In this document: positions 28,951-41,003 of the stretch, piece after piece
Layout: each line of letters begins with the position of its first letter
Position numbering within the stretch: position 1 is the first letter of the stretch
Assembly: GCA_946902875.1 (NCBI GenBank)
Contig: OX336351.1
Coordinates: 4,709,761-4,773,760, forward strand
DNA length: 64,000 nucleotides
Source of the DNA: Nematopogon swammerdamellus
Taxonomy: Eukaryota; Arthropoda; Insecta; Lepidoptera; Adelidae
Direction of reading: 5' to 3'
Made by a program: the position numbers and the translations under genes
The notes under the pieces: model-generated
What the model saw: only the letters and a program-made list of their open reading frames with translations
Told to the model about the DNA's origin: nothing
Databases searched by the model: none

Positions 28951-30027
28951 GCAAAGAAGCTATGTCGCGTCACTATAGACTCAGCAGTCATTGAATGCGT
29001 CCGTGAATATCATTGCCATCACGAAATAGGAGCGCGCGGACGCGTACTTGAGTTCTCGTTCGTTCACATCTGTGAGTATACTGGACGAGTCACTCACTCA
29101 GCGGTACACTGCGATTTTATTTTATAGGAAACATCGCTTGATCGAGGGGAGTGCCCTTTCTAGTAGCACTTATTATATGGTAAAGGTAACGTAAGAAGTA
29201 GGAAGGAGGAAGCAGGTAGTACTTACTCACAGGTAGTAAAGGAAATGGCATTAGAAAGTAGGTTGAAATCAAACTACTGTAAGTATAGTATTGTTATTCT
29301 CTCGCTGGTCTTGGATTAAAAACAAACATAATTCTGTTATACCTATATAACCTATGTTTTCAAAACTATTGTTACAAATTTGAAGTACCTAAGTAATTTT
29401 GAAATATAAAGACTTTATTTATCCCAATAGGTATTATATTATTACATAATACATCATTATCTATTTTGCATTAAAACTATTTTTTTAATCAAATCTAATG
29501 TTATTTATTATACATACATTAAACATATTATTGTTTAAATAAAATATTTATATAACAATAATGTATAGATTTAATAAATTAGGTAAATTTAATAGTGTTA
29601 TCAATTAATTAAGAATTTTCTCTCAATAAAATAAAATATCGTTTCTAAGTTTCGATAATTTACTTTTATGTTGTTTTTAAACTATTCATGTATAAATAAT
29701 TAATTACTATTTAAATATTTTAAACTATTAGAACATAATATTAAAACACAAGACAAAATAACCACCCCTTTCCATTTTCCGCCCCTCACGAAACTAATAC
29801 TGATACCAAGCGTCACCGCGAGGGAGGTTCGCAGGAAAAAAATCAGTTGGACAGTTCGTGGAAATGGCATTTCATCGTGGAGGCTTCAGCGCGGATTTAG
29901 TTCAGCGATACTCCCTCCCCACGGGACTCGAACCCGGGGCCGATCAGCGGAGATGTCCGCTTTGTGATTTGGTTGGGCTGTTGTGTAACATTGGCGCGTT
30001 CCACTGAAAACACATCGAACAGCGACT
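28951..30027. other. Low-repeat, very AT-rich; tRNA-like B box at 29918
   Basis: 29270-29760 is one of the most AT-rich stretches of the window. At 29905-29945 (minus) CCCCGGGTTCGAGTCCCG is a perfect B box with a neighbouring GCGGACATCTCCGC hairpin, but no matching acceptor stem or A box, so it is a relic at best. Confidence 0.4.
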
Positions 30028-30390
30028 GTTTTTAGGTTTCCGTATCCCGTACGGAAGCCTATTACTAAGACTCCGTCGTCCGTCTGTCTGTCTGTCTGTC
30101 TGTGTGTCTGTCTGTCTGTCTGTCCGAGGGCTGTATCTCTTGAACCGTAATAGGTAGCCCGTTAAAACTTTCACAGAATATGCGTCACTATGGCGGATGA
30201 AACAACAAATACGAAACATATGAAAAAGTTAAAAATTAAGGGGTAAAAATTAAAAATTTAAACCATACAACAAAAATGTTAGTAAAATAGATTAGTCACA
30301 CTATTTAATAACAGATGGCGCAAACGGCTTTTATACATTGCATGTTGAAAGACAAAAGATAGGCAGATAATAATGGATACATATTCTTGA
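30028..30390 (-). mobile_element. Element Z, first part
   Basis: TTAGGTTTCCGTATCCCGTAC, a (CTGT)n run at 30079-30122, ATCTCTTGAACCGTAATAGG, AGACAAAAGATAGGCAG. Continues at 31441 after an inserted block. Confidence 0.75.
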
Positions 30391-30465
30391 ATATTTACTT
30401 TTTCGAAATTCGAAATTTGAAAAGACAATGTCATTTTGGTTTAGTGTAACGGTTACTTCCTTGGC

Positions 30466-31393
30466 AGTGTTGCCAACTTAGTGCTAGCGCCACTAGATCT
30501 GGTGGTTTGGAATCCCGTCTGGTGGCCAAATTTGCGATCTAGGGTCTAGTGCTGAGTGAGTATGGTGTATGGTGGTTTGAGCAGATTTGTTTAGTGGTTG
30601 TGCAAAAAATTTAGTGTTTGAGATATCGATAAAGTGTTGCAACACGTACCTATACTTTCCCCAAGGATCTGTTAAACAAAATTGCAACCAAATGTGTTAA
30701 TGCTGCACCCATTCCATGCGAAGAAGCTGAAATGCTTTCTTCTTCAGAAGAAGACTAATCTCAATTGTTATTTTAGTAATATTATTTTGTATGCAACCAT
30801 CTGTCCTGTGATTGCAGTGATAATTATTATTATGTATACTAAATTGATCTGTTTGGAAATGATCGTACCTACTATTTCATTTGAAGATCCTGAAAAGGAC
30901 GTTTGTCTGGTTTTTCATTATTCTGAAGACCAGACACAGCCTCAAAAACCGGAATGTTTGTTACCTCAGAACTTTCGACTGGGTGAAGCGATTTTGAATT
31001 TTTTTCTTTTTTCTTTTTTTGAAAGCCTCCTTTGTGGCCCCATTTCAATTTGGTCACGATCGGATTGGAAAGCGAGGCGGAATCGCGAGGCCATAGGCCG
31101 AGCGATTACGCCGAGTGCATTAATACCAATAAAATAAAATAAAAACTGTGAAATAAAAAACTATTTCAAAAAATATAAAAACCGCTTTGAACAATGTATG
31201 AAATAAAAAAAAAATCGAACCCTAGAGTCGAAGGCGGTGCTAAAGCAAGCAAAAATAACCGACCGCCTTCAACTCTAGGGTTCGATTTTTATTATAATTT
31301 TTTATTTTTGAGTATTTCTGAAAATCTGGGGAAATTCTGGTGGTTTCGACTGGCGCATCTGGTGGGCGAGCTAGAAAAGAGTTGGCAACACTG
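30466..31393. mobile_element. hAT-like non-autonomous DNA transposon, 928 bp
   Basis: 14-bp terminal inverted repeats CAGTGTTGCCAACT at both ends, flanked by a perfect 8-bp duplication TTCCTTGG (30458-30465 and 31394-31401). CAGTG-type ends plus an 8-bp duplication are the hallmarks of hAT elements. No transposase seen: the longest frame (30682-31137 +) is not transposase-like. The interior contains repeat U and a palindrome, so it is either a composite or an internally replaced element. Confidence 0.85.
31209..31290. repeat. Palindrome inside the hAT-like element
   Basis: AATCGAACCCTAGAGTCGAA and its counterpart TTCAACTCTAGGGTTCGATT, about 30-bp arms with a 19-bp spacer. The arm sequence is from repeat U. 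Confidence 0.85.
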
Positions 31394-31440
31394 TTCCTTG
31401 GTTGTTTACCGTTGTTATTTACTTGGTTACGATTTTTGTA

Positions 31441-31500
31441 CATAGGCGGATAGATACGGAAACCTTCGTGCGCGAGTAAACTTGCACTTAATAGATTTTT
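31441..31500 (-). mobile_element. Element Z, terminal part
   Basis: GGCGGATAGATACGGAAACC, GTGCGCGAGTAAACTTGC, ATAGATTTTT completes the Z copy starting at 30028. Confidence 0.7.
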
Positions 31501-31853
31501 GATGGTAACATCTTAGCTCTAAGGGCAAGTAATTTTGTGAATGAAGCGGAAATGCGTTAAGGAAGCGACGTAATTTTGTGAGCGAAGTACATTATTCTTA
31601 TCACTCACTACACTACCTACACTACACTACACCACACTACAATTACACTACACTACACCACACTACAATTACACTACACTACACTGCATTGACACTCACT
31701 ACACACACGTATGTTTGATTCAGATTTGATCCCACTAAACAATGGGAAACTAAATCTAGCCAGACTTCACTGTACCTATGCATAATATATTTTATATCTA
31801 TTTGTGATTAGGCTGTCTGTTTTCTAATAAATAAATAAATAAATTAGATATGA
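31501..31853. repeat. Simple repeats
   Basis: GTAATTTTGTGARYGAAG occurs twice at 31530-31590. (ACTAC)n/(ACACT)n spans about 31608-31690. TAAATAAATAAAT at 31830-31845. Confidence 0.7.
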
Positions 31854-32226
31854 TTTTTTTATGGAATCTGACACGGTTGGCTACATCACCTGCAACACCC
31901 GTGATGTCAGCCCATTACACCGGGTGAACTAGGTGCCATGTCAGTACTTCCCTTCATTCCATGTCGGCTACACTGAACTGGACGAAAAACACGAACTATA
32001 CATAGCCGTTTCAACCGACATTTCATTCAGTGGGGTGGTGTTCAACCCGGGCGGTATAAACCCTACCACCTAGTAAGGTAAGAAGGGAAGGGACCTAAAG
32101 TTTTACGTGAAATCCGAACCACGGTCAGCCTCCAACGCTCGAGCGGTCACCAATCCTAGTACTGACTGCGCTCAGGTGTGCTTAACAACAGTCGACCGAC
32201 CGCACCAGCGAGCTACCGAGGCTGAC
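31854..32226 (-). mobile_element. SINE X, full length
   Basis: Reverse-complement tail at left, 5S-like core (CGGTCACCAATCCTAGTACTG, CTTAACAAC) and A-box end (CGAGCTACCGAGGCTGAC) at right. Confidence 0.9.
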
Positions 32227-33075
32227 AAGAAAAGAAAACAAGTCACTATGTCGCTATGCAAGAAGCGCCCCAGTGACTGTTTTATTTTTAAGCGCTCAGT
32301 TGGAGGTGCGGGTATAAATTCAACGCGACCAGAACGAGTTACTGTTTCCGCTAATAAATAATTAAGAGCTCAGTTGCTAGTACAAAGGAGGGCGGAATCC
32401 GCCCAGGCGCCCGCCCGCCTAAAGCCCGCCATAAACTGGTGGGCGGATCGCAATAGTGTTAATACTCCTGTGCATACATACCCATAATATATATGGTGTT
32501 TCAGCAATGATTACCAACAATTTAAGTTCAAATTTTAAACTTCGAAATAAAAAAAAACAATTGTTATAGTTGTTTATCGCCACAAAATGTTCGCCTGCAT
32601 GTACTTCTCCCACATATCAAAGCTTAGTTAGAATAGAATGGCTTACGGCATTAAGCTCACATATTGTACTTAATTTTTATAAATTGGTATTCAATAAAGA
32701 ATCTTCATACATATACACGTTCCGGAATAATATCCTGGGACGGCGTCTGTGACAGACAAACATATCAACTAACTGATATCTATCTCTACTTCTTATAAAA
32801 GGGAATGTATGTATGAACCTCGGCGCGCATCACTCACCCGGCTTGAATATCAACAATTGCTAAAAAAAAAAAAAAAATTACCATTCCATTAACCAAAAAA
32901 ATCTTAGCCATTATATATAAATAGGCTCACTATAGATAGGCTATATACCATCACGCTAAATAGCAATAGGGCTGAACAGTATCAAAGAAAGTATAATATG
33001 AACGGAATTTAGTGTCGAATGGCAGTGCCGGATGGAAAGGGGCGATATGGACGGGGGGAGGGGTAGGAGGGAAGG
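32227..33075. other. Low-repeat sequence
   Basis: A GC-rich spot at 32385-32445 (GCGCCCGCCCGCC); no gene. Confidence 0.45.
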
Positions 33076-33420
<345 letters not shown>

Positions 33421-33804
33421 TCCCTGGCAGCGGGGTTGGCTACGGCCGCCCTAATGTTATATCCAATCTAATATAATATAAACAGGCAGTGTGAATCTGC
33501 CCTAATACAGCCTCGCTTCGCCGGGCCGGGCGCCCACCCCTCGTTGTTAGCGATTATAAATTAGTTATAAGTGGTGTTAACATTTTGACGCGGCGACGAG
33601 GCCTTCGTTTTTGGCAAAATTAAATTTTGATCTTGACAGGTGACGCTATGCCACTTTTGTTAAATAAATAAAAATAAAATTATACTTCCGGTAAGGTAGA
33701 TATTGTCAGAAATGTTTGTCTGTGTTTATCTCATCAGAGGAGGCGCGACAAGAGTATCCATCCAGGCATGACATTATTTTACGTCAGGAAGAAGAATAAT
33801 ACAC
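33421..33804. other. Low-repeat sequence
   Basis: GC-rich 33490-33540; nothing recognised. Confidence 0.4.
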
Positions 33805-34146
33805 AGTGTGGGGCCGGTACTTAAAAATAATAGCCCCACTGCATCTCTCCCCATGCATGTCGTAAAAGGCGACTAAAGGATAAGGACAAGATGCCGTGCT
33901 AAAGGACGATAGGCTCGTCACCTCTCACCTTGGCACGATACTTCCACCGAGTCATGCAGCAGGTGGGTCTTCGTGCCTTACTTGCTGCTTGATCGATTGA
34001 ATCTTGTTCGATTACTTTGCGAAACGTGGTGGTCGGTGTGGTGCTGTAATTTAACTGATTTCTTGCAGCACAACACCGATTACTCTGCTTACCCCGATTG
34101 TCGGGATTCAGCTTGTGTGATATGTAGGTATGTATGTACATGTATG
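33805..34146 (+). mobile_element. SINE Y, full length
   Basis: All landmarks present: GTGTGGGGCCGGTACTTAAA head, GGCGACTAAAGGATAAGG, TTGCTGCTTGATCGATTG, hairpin, CCCCGATTGTCGGG, tail TATGTAGGTATGTATG. Confidence 0.88.
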
Positions 34147-34204
34147 AAGAACAATATTAAAATCGTGAATATTATTAGCGCTCAAATTTTAGCACTCTTG
34201 TATA

Positions 34205-34430
34205 GAACAGAATAGAAATGGAAAATCCTTTATTGCTCCAAAAAACATTCAAAAGTAACAAGCACATTAGAACATTTACATAAGGTGCCAAAGGCGGACT
34301 TGTCCCTTGCGTATGTAGGTATTGGATAAAGAGTTGAACGCGAGAATTGAATATAAAATAATAATAAGAATACTTATTAATTAACAATACACGTAAGACG
34401 TAAGTACATGCTATTTAAATAAAAAGCCAT
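34205..34430 (-). mobile_element. LINE S 3'-UTR-like repeat
   Basis: AATGGAAAATCCTTTATTGC and GGTGCCAAAGGCGGACTTGTC parallel 24774-24835. 34338-34424 is the sequence repeated at the window start. Confidence 0.6.
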
Positions 34431-35516
34431 ACTTGGATTAATACATATAATATACAAATAAAATAGTTAGTAATTAGGTTTCAAAAAAATTACCCTTCAA
34501 ATTCAATTATTTATTTCTATTTTAACTTATAACGGCGGGAAGATCATTTTAATTTTAATTTAATTTTTTTAAGACGTGTTCCGTTTCGTATGGACAGACC
34601 TTCTTCCCATAACACAGGAAATCCTAGCTTGAAAAGCAAGGCTCCCGAAAAAAAAAACTGTTATTTTAGAATTAATTTAGAAAAATTTAAATCACCAAAT
34701 TGCTAAACACCCCTAGTTTCATATTAAAAATAAAGATTATCACAAGATTCGCACCATGGTAAATTAAAAAGCTTACCACAATTTCGGCATACATAGGAAA
34801 CTGAACTGGGTGGAAGTGTCGGAAAGGGTCGCCCTAGCTAAACGTACGTATGTACCTAGACCAGATCGGGTATGTGCTCAAAAAGAGTCAAATGCGTACT
34901 ACCCCTAACCGACACGGCAAAAAACGCGCACCGTAGCAATGAGAAAATGATTCGTTCCCAAAGTCTGACTGAGACAAATTGCATCGTGCAATAAGTCCGC
35001 TTTCAGCCTCGTAAAACATATTTTAAGCATACAAAAGTGTTGTCATGCTCAAGTTTAACTAGAAGTAATTACATTCGACTTCCGAACCGCACGATCTATA
35101 TAATCCCCAGCGATAAATAAACCGCAATAATATGTTACGCAATCAGAAATCCCTTACCAGCTTCTCACGATCTCACCAACGCCATCTATTAACTTTATAG
35201 CGACCTAAGCGCGTACATAGAGTTCCGATGCTATAGTGTCGAACCGAAACGACATACTCAAAGCCCTACCACGTTAGTCCCGAGACGAAGAGTACGACAA
35301 ACTTTATTCATAAAACGAGTATCTTAATGTTAACAAAATATATGTGGGAGTGCTTTTTGTCGACTCACAATGAAGGGAGTATTGTCTCTGTTCTATTGTT
35401 GTCGTGTCGCTGCGGTGGAACGCGTGAGAGGGATCTTGGTGTGCCTGAAAAGCGCTATCAAAAATCCACATAAAAAATTAAGAACATTTGTTTTCGTAAA
35501 ACAAACCGACATAAAA
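34431..35516. other. Low-repeat intron-like sequence
   Basis: No exon recognised. Scattered A runs. Confidence 0.45.
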
Positions 35517-35783
35517 TAAAAACCGAGGCGAGGCGGAATGGCGAACCGAGGTTTCCGCACCACACAAAAAAAGGACAGACAGACAGACAGACAGGAAGAC
35601 GGACAACAAAATGATCCTATAAGGGTTCCGTTTTTTTCTCCTTTGATGTACGGACCCCTAAAAAACGTTGAAAAAACACGCTTCCTGTATGGGAATCCCC
35701 GGTAATTTTTTACTTTTAAAATCTTTTTATTATTTATTGTTATATCCGCCAAAATAACACATATTCTTTGAAAATTTTGCTGA
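35517..35783 (+). mobile_element. Z/G-type repeat pieces
   Basis: ACCGAGGTTTCCGCACCAC, (GACA)n, GATCCTATAAGGGTTCCG, then the Z middle GTATGGGAATCCCCGG and TTGTTATATCCGCC. Segments are out of the usual order, so this is a rearranged or nested copy. Confidence 0.6.
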
Positions 35784-35895
35784 TCTGGTCTAGGTACGTG
35801 CATCTAGGGCGACCCTTCCCGACTCCTCTACTCACATTCGAGTGGAATAGACAGGGAAACAGGCGTGACGCTATGTATGTATCTATGTATGATTA
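35784..35895 (+). mobile_element. LINE C, extreme 3' end
   Basis: ATAGACAGGGAAACAGGCGTG (reads TGKQA then stop) and tail ACGCTATGTATGTATCTATG, as at 55740-55775. Confidence 0.6.
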
Positions 35896-36190
35896 AACAT
35901 AATGTTTTGGATTAATGTTTACGGATTAATGTGCACGATTTGCGGAGAAAAAGTGCCAGTTGCGATGAGTCACCACTGATGATGTGTGATCGCACGATAT
36001 GGATTTTTGAAGTGAAAACTTCTCTAGCGGCGCTTGGCACTTTTTTAGGTGGGTAAAAAATGTATAACTCGCGACATCGCGACGATGTCGCGTCCGCGTC
36101 ATTTTTAAAATGAAACCTTAAGTCTTTGCATTAAGGGTTAAGTAAGAGTGGCACGGGATCTGCCGGCACTCCCGGAGTGCAACTGTTAAG
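35896..36190. other. Spacer with a small palindrome
   Basis: CGCGACATCG/CGATGTCGCG at 36069-36092. No gene. Confidence 0.4.
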
Positions 36191-36452
36191 TAGGGTTCGG
36201 TAACACGTTTATGTCTGTCCATTCTACTAAGTTCTGCAAAATGAATGTAGGGTTCCGTAACAAATGCATGTCTGTCCGTTCTACAAAATTTAACATTGAT
36301 TTCAAAATGAATGTAGGGGTCCGTAACAAATGCATGTCTGTCCGTTCTACTAAATTTTACAATTTTCAACCAAGGTCGTCCGATGGTTATTTTATAATAA
36401 ATTTAGGGTTCCGTAACAAATGCATGTCTGTCCGTTCTACTAAATTTAACAT
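36191..36452. repeat. Four imperfect tandem copies of a 55-90 bp unit
   Basis: GGGTTCCGTAACAAATGCATG followed by TCTGTCCGTTCTACTAAATTT occurs at about 36193, 36249, 36316 and 36405. The encoded RNKCMSVRSTKF repeats are incidental. Resembles a multiplied tip of the G/Z-type GGGTTCCGT...TGTCTGTC repeat. Confidence 0.8.
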
Positions 36453-37221
36453 TAATTTTTTTTTAAGCAATGTTACGGTGTTGTTTTCACTTTTTAAATG
36501 TTATTGTGACTGCGCAAGCTTTTTCTCGCGATATAAACAAACATGTGGCACTGCGCTCGGCTAAATGACCACTGAATAGTGAGCTTCGACCCCGTGTTAC
36601 TATTTTATGTCGCACGCCGAATCGAAGTACCGGCCGTGTCGGAGTAGTCGCTCGTACCGGAGTAGTAAGACTGGGTTCCCTCTCAAAGCAGCAGCAAAAA
36701 TTATAGCGCGTGATAACAACCTAGACGCACTCTACCCGAGAAGCGCAAGCGACGCGACGGCGGCGGCGGCGGTAAATTAATTACTAACGTTGCTTGGATT
36801 AAAGTTAAGAGGTATCGGAGCTTTGATGCTTTGTTCAGTCGCGAGTTGATTAATCGACAATGCCTTCAATTTGCTATGTCTATTGGCGTCACTGTAGAGG
36901 GGGCGTAAAAATTATATAATAATTTTAATCGAGCATCCAAAGAGATTTTAATAACATTTATATCTTCCCTTAAAATAATGTTTCTAGTCGTTTTTAGTTA
37001 TGTTTTAATACGTAGTTTGCTAATTAATAAATACGTAAGAAAGTTCACACAAATGTGTAATGTAAACTTTTAATATTTTTTTTCTCTTACACGTCTAGGG
37101 GTTAGGGCATTAAGATTACGCACGAAAGTGTTACCAAATTATTATTGTCGTGCTACATAAAGTAAGTTTGGGTGGCTGAGGTGTATTAAAATTTGCGAAT
37201 TATTTTCGTATGAGATCATGC
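36453..37221. other. Low-repeat sequence; (CGG)n patch
   Basis: GCGACGGCGGCGGCGGCGG at about 36754-36772 is followed by GTAAATTA; a donor-like but unsupported site. No gene called. Confidence 0.4.
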
Positions 37222-37895
37222 TTCTATTTTTTATGTTAATCTACATGGGTGGCTGTGCCGAGGGACCAATGCTACAGACGACAGAGCCAAAAACACCTCT
37301 CCTCGCGAAACCACGCTCAGAGAGGCGCCGTGCTAGCATATTTGCGGAGATTTGCTAGGCTGTCTAGCCCGTTGATTCGATGTTTGAAGATTGGGAATCT
37401 TCAAACATCAAACCAAATTTAAATAAGGTTAAATAATTCGGGAAACATACTCGCCGGAAGACAGTTTCACACTCTAGCGGTGCGACAAATAAACTATTTT
37501 GAGAACCGATGGGTTCTCAAAAACCCAACAACAGGTTGCTCAGTTTCTCTGCAGAGAGTGCTGCGAAGATTGGTCCGATGACAGGGAATAAGGGAAGCAA
37601 GTTCCTCCGAGCAGCGTCCATGATAGTACCCGTAGAACAGACTGAGTGACCCTACAAATCGTCTGTGACTCAGACTCTCCAGATCATCAGTCAGTTTCCG
37701 GTCCCCCACCAAACGGACGGCTCGGCGCTGTATTGAATCCAAGGACGCCAACACATACTGGGGGCTGCCTTGTAGCTACAGTGTGGCTACAGTATTCCAT
37801 CACCGGCCTAATCTGCGATTTGTTCAACACAAGTAGTTGTGCCGGTGAGAAGAAACTCCTATTTCTGTATAGGATCCCCAGTTTTTTCATGCGGT
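37222..37895 (-). mobile_element. LINE K (jockey/CR1-like), ORF2 C-terminus and 3' UTR
   Basis: Minus strand from 37895: KKLGILYRNRSFFSPAQLL, SQIRPVMEYCSH, then after a frameshift near 37745 LDSIQRRAVRLVGDRK, FYGYYHGRCSEELASLIP. These are the thumb/C-terminal motifs of jockey-type reverse transcriptases. The UTR ends GCCACCCATGTAGATTAACATAAAAAA. Frameshifted and 5'-truncated. A 14-bp-arm palindrome sits at 37379-37409. Confidence 0.85.
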
Positions 37896-38381
37896 TTTGG
37901 CCTTGGACTCAATAAACTGCCTAAAGCCCACGTATTACAAGGTACGGAAACCTAAAAACGGCTTCGCGAGAGCGAATTCGCGGGGGAAAACCTCAGAATA
38001 TTATATCAAGTCGTTGCTATAATTATCCAAGTTTTGCACCTTCATTTACCCAAAAGAGTCCGTTTATAAGCTGTGATAAATCTGAACGGACGAAATGTGT
38101 TTCGGAACCGTGAGCCGTTTAAAACGAATGGACATAATGCGTTTAATTTATCACCCGCATCATAACTGGCAACAAAACATTTTTATTACATTAGCGATTT
38201 TCCTACCAGGGCCACATAAAGTGCAACAAAGGAATCCATCAGAAATATTGTTTGCGTACGCGGGTAACACTGTAAATACTGAGAACAGGTCACATAGACT
38301 TTTTGACGTAGTGTATGTTTTTGATTTCGGTTTGTATGAAGTTGCTATATTAATCTGTGTACGTAAACTATAAGTTTTTGT
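37896..38381. other. Unassigned spacer
   Basis: A short Z-like scrap (GGTACGGAAACCTAAAAACGG) at 37941-37962; otherwise no recognised feature. Confidence 0.4.
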
Positions 38382-38846
38382 TATAAGAGGAAGAAAACGG
38401 AACGTTTATTGGATCACTCTTGTGTCTGTCTGTCCGTCTATCTGTCACAGCCCATTTTCTCCCAATCACCTGAACCAAAAAAGTTTAAATTCTGTACATA
38501 ATTATATAGAGTTTCATTACCCAATCACGTGTATAATAGCGTAAATAAACTAATTTAGATTTTGGGGGACAAATTAGAAATAAATAAATAAAAAAAAAAT
38601 TCAATGCATCATGTGGCATATCTTTGATTAGGGCCCTATAAGGAATATTTTTTTTTTATAATTTTAAAATACATACCTAGTTTAAAATCTACTAAAAAAT
38701 ATTAAAAAATCGAGAATCCCCCCCTCTTATCTCAGAAACTACTAAGTCTAAAATTTAGAAAAAAATTGGGAAGATAGGGTCTCTCTTATAGTTTATAGGA
38801 AAACCTAAGCGAAAATCCAACGTCTTAAATTTTTCAAGAAAACGGT
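38382..38846 (+). mobile_element. Dispersed repeat G, second copy
   Basis: GAAAACGGAACGTTTATTGG, (TGTC)n, AATGCATCATGTGGCATATC, TTATAATTTTAAAATACATA: the uninterrupted counterpart of 3968-4905. Confidence 0.65.
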
Positions 38847-39524
38847 ATGGTCTCTATCTTGATCTCGATTTCGTCTATGCCAACCCATAGCCACTTCATA
38901 ACCCGAAATCTAATACGTAATTTAACGTCCTTTTAATGAGATCTATTTTCCGTATATAAAAATATTCAGTGTCACCCTCGTAGAGAAGCCCCTTCGGCGC
39001 TAAACGCGCGTGTCTCGTCGGTGCGGATGTAACGGTTACATTTGCGGTTATGGAACTGTTATATTCTTCCACACTTTTGCAATAAAATTTCCATGTGCTA
39101 TTGCGCTCACTCCGAGCGTACACAATGCGGATGTTGAAAACGGAGAGCCGAGCTATTATTTATAGCTATAATCAAATATTTATCTATATTTCCCACTATC
39201 TAACTAAAGGATAAGAAGGAACTACCGCGCTAAAGGGGGAAAGGATAGCCACCTCTTACCGTGGCACGGTCCTTCTACCGAGTGATGACTTGACTGTACC
39301 CTATGTTCTTTGTATTTTACTATCTTTTATTTTCTTCTTTACCTAGACGTAGTATGTTACATTTAACATAAGTAATTAAACTTTAGTATGTAAGTTATAT
39401 TTAAAAAAAACTGTAAGGTTTCTTACCCGATTCTTCATTATAGATTGAATTGCTGAACGGGACATGACAAAAAAAAAATGATGACGAACCATACTGAATA
39501 TGCATATGTCACAATGAAATATTG
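38847..39524. other. Unassigned, with a SINE Y scrap
   Basis: 39198-39292 is Y (AGGATAAGAAGGAACTACCG, CACCTCTTACCGTGGCAC). A 75-codon minus ORF at 38896-39123 (...LYEGDTEYFYIRKIDLIK) looks protein-like but is unrecognised and isolated. Confidence 0.35.
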
Positions 39525-39855
39525 TTTTTTTTTTTTTTTTTTATTGGAACTGACATTGTTGGCTACATCACCTACAACATCCGTGATGTCAGCCCATAAC
39601 ACCGGGTGAACTTGGTGCCACGTCAGTGCTTCCCTTCGGTCGTGCCGGCTACACTGAACTGGACGGAAAACACAAACTATTTACATAGCCGTTTCGACCG
39701 ACCTTTCATTCAGTGCGGTGGCACCAACCCGGGCGGGTTAAACCCTACCACCTAGTAATATAAGAAGGGAGTCATATCCCTTAGTCGCCTTTTACGACAT
39801 ACACGGGGAGAGATGCAGTGGGGCTATTCTTTTAAAGTACCGGCCCCACACGGTA
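39525..39855 (-). mobile_element. SINE X', full length
   Basis: T-run tail at left, X body, junction ...AGAAGGGAGTCATATCCC, head ending GTACCGGCCCCACACGGTAC at right. Confidence 0.9.
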
Positions 39856-39917
39856 CGAATTGTTATTGTTAATGTTGTGTGTTCTTTATGGCGAAAAAAA
39901 TATCTGAATCTGAATCT

Positions 39918-40118
39918 GAGTCATGCAGCAGAAATCAGATGGGTTTTCGTGTTTACTTGCTGCTTGATAGTTGTCTTGTACTAAACGTGAAGGTCGGTGA
40001 TGTGCTGTTATTTATTCTTGCAGAACAGTTTTTTGTCAGTCTCGGTAGCTCAGTGGTGCGGTCCGTCGACTGTCGGTCGGATCATAAGCACACGTGGGCG
40101 CGGTCAGTGGATGGAAGG
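39918..40118 (+). mobile_element. SINE Y body scrap followed by an X head scrap
   Basis: 39918-40025: GTCATGCAGCAGAAATCAG, TTGCTGCTTGATAGTTGTC, GTCGGTGATGTGCTG. 40036-40118: GTCAGTCTCGGTAGCTCAG, GGGCGCGGTCAGTGGATGG. Two half-elements in series. Confidence 0.65.
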
Positions 40119-40968
40119 GATTGGGTTTAGAGTGGTATACAAAGAGCTTTTGACGTCACTAGTCACTATCAAACAGAAACACGGATCTCAAATAATCATT
40201 TACTTGAGCTCTGGCCAAGTCTGGCCAGCCTGAGTATTCATGTTTATGCTGTAAATAATGTTAGTCAATATACCACACAGTCACAGGGGGGAGAGGGGTC
40301 TAAAAGTGGCCTAAAATCAGTCACGTGGTATGGGAACGTTCCTCTAAACAGGTTAACATGGTGTGTATCCTTAATGGCGAAACAAAAACTCTAATTTCGC
40401 TTCGAATCTGAAGCAGAAAATTAAAATCCACAGCAAATGCGACATTTTAAATTAATTCCGCCATTCCAAACGATTCCACGAAAACCGACAATATCAAGTC
40501 TTTCATTATAACACACGTCTACTCATATTCATACACTTACCTCGCGCGGCTGTTTGATACTCGACTCCCGGCCTACACAAAGCCAACATGAAGGGTAGAG
40601 TAAGTAAAACGACAGCGAAGAAGGTAATATTATCGGTTACTTATGGCGCCGCCAGACGACTCGTGAAACTGCTTCTAAGTAGGCATATAAACCTATTCTT
40701 TGTAACTCGATATCAGACGAAAGTAAAAATAAACTTACTTACCAAATAAGTACGCGGAGAAAAAATACGTGCCTTTAACGCGATTCTGCGCGTAGGTAGG
40801 GTCGTAAGAGCATTTTGTGTACGAAAAGGTCAGGCCCATTACACCTACCGGTTAGGTAGGGGAACACCTCATTTCAAAATACTATAATAATATAGGATTT
40901 TTTTAATTACCGAAGTTGTTAAACATTGTTATAAAATTTTGTTCTCTGGCGACGACTAATAAAAGTCT
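40119..40968. other. Low-repeat sequence
   Basis: No gene or repeat partner recognised. Confidence 0.45.
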
Positions 40969-41003
40969 AAATTTTGCGGTGAAGATTTTCACCGCAAAAT
41001 TTT
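40969..41003. repeat. Palindrome at the LINE J boundary
   Basis: AAATTTTGCGGTGAA and TTCACCGCAAAATTT, spacer GATT; located exactly where LINE J begins. Confidence 0.85.

Noticed and set aside
29905..29990. tRNA gene on the minus strand (CCCCGGGTTCGAGTCCCG)
   Set aside because: A good B box but no A box, no D arm and no pairing acceptor stem.
36754..36780. First-exon donor after a CGG repeat (GGTAAATTA)
   Set aside because: Weak donor, no conserved upstream exon, low-complexity repeat.
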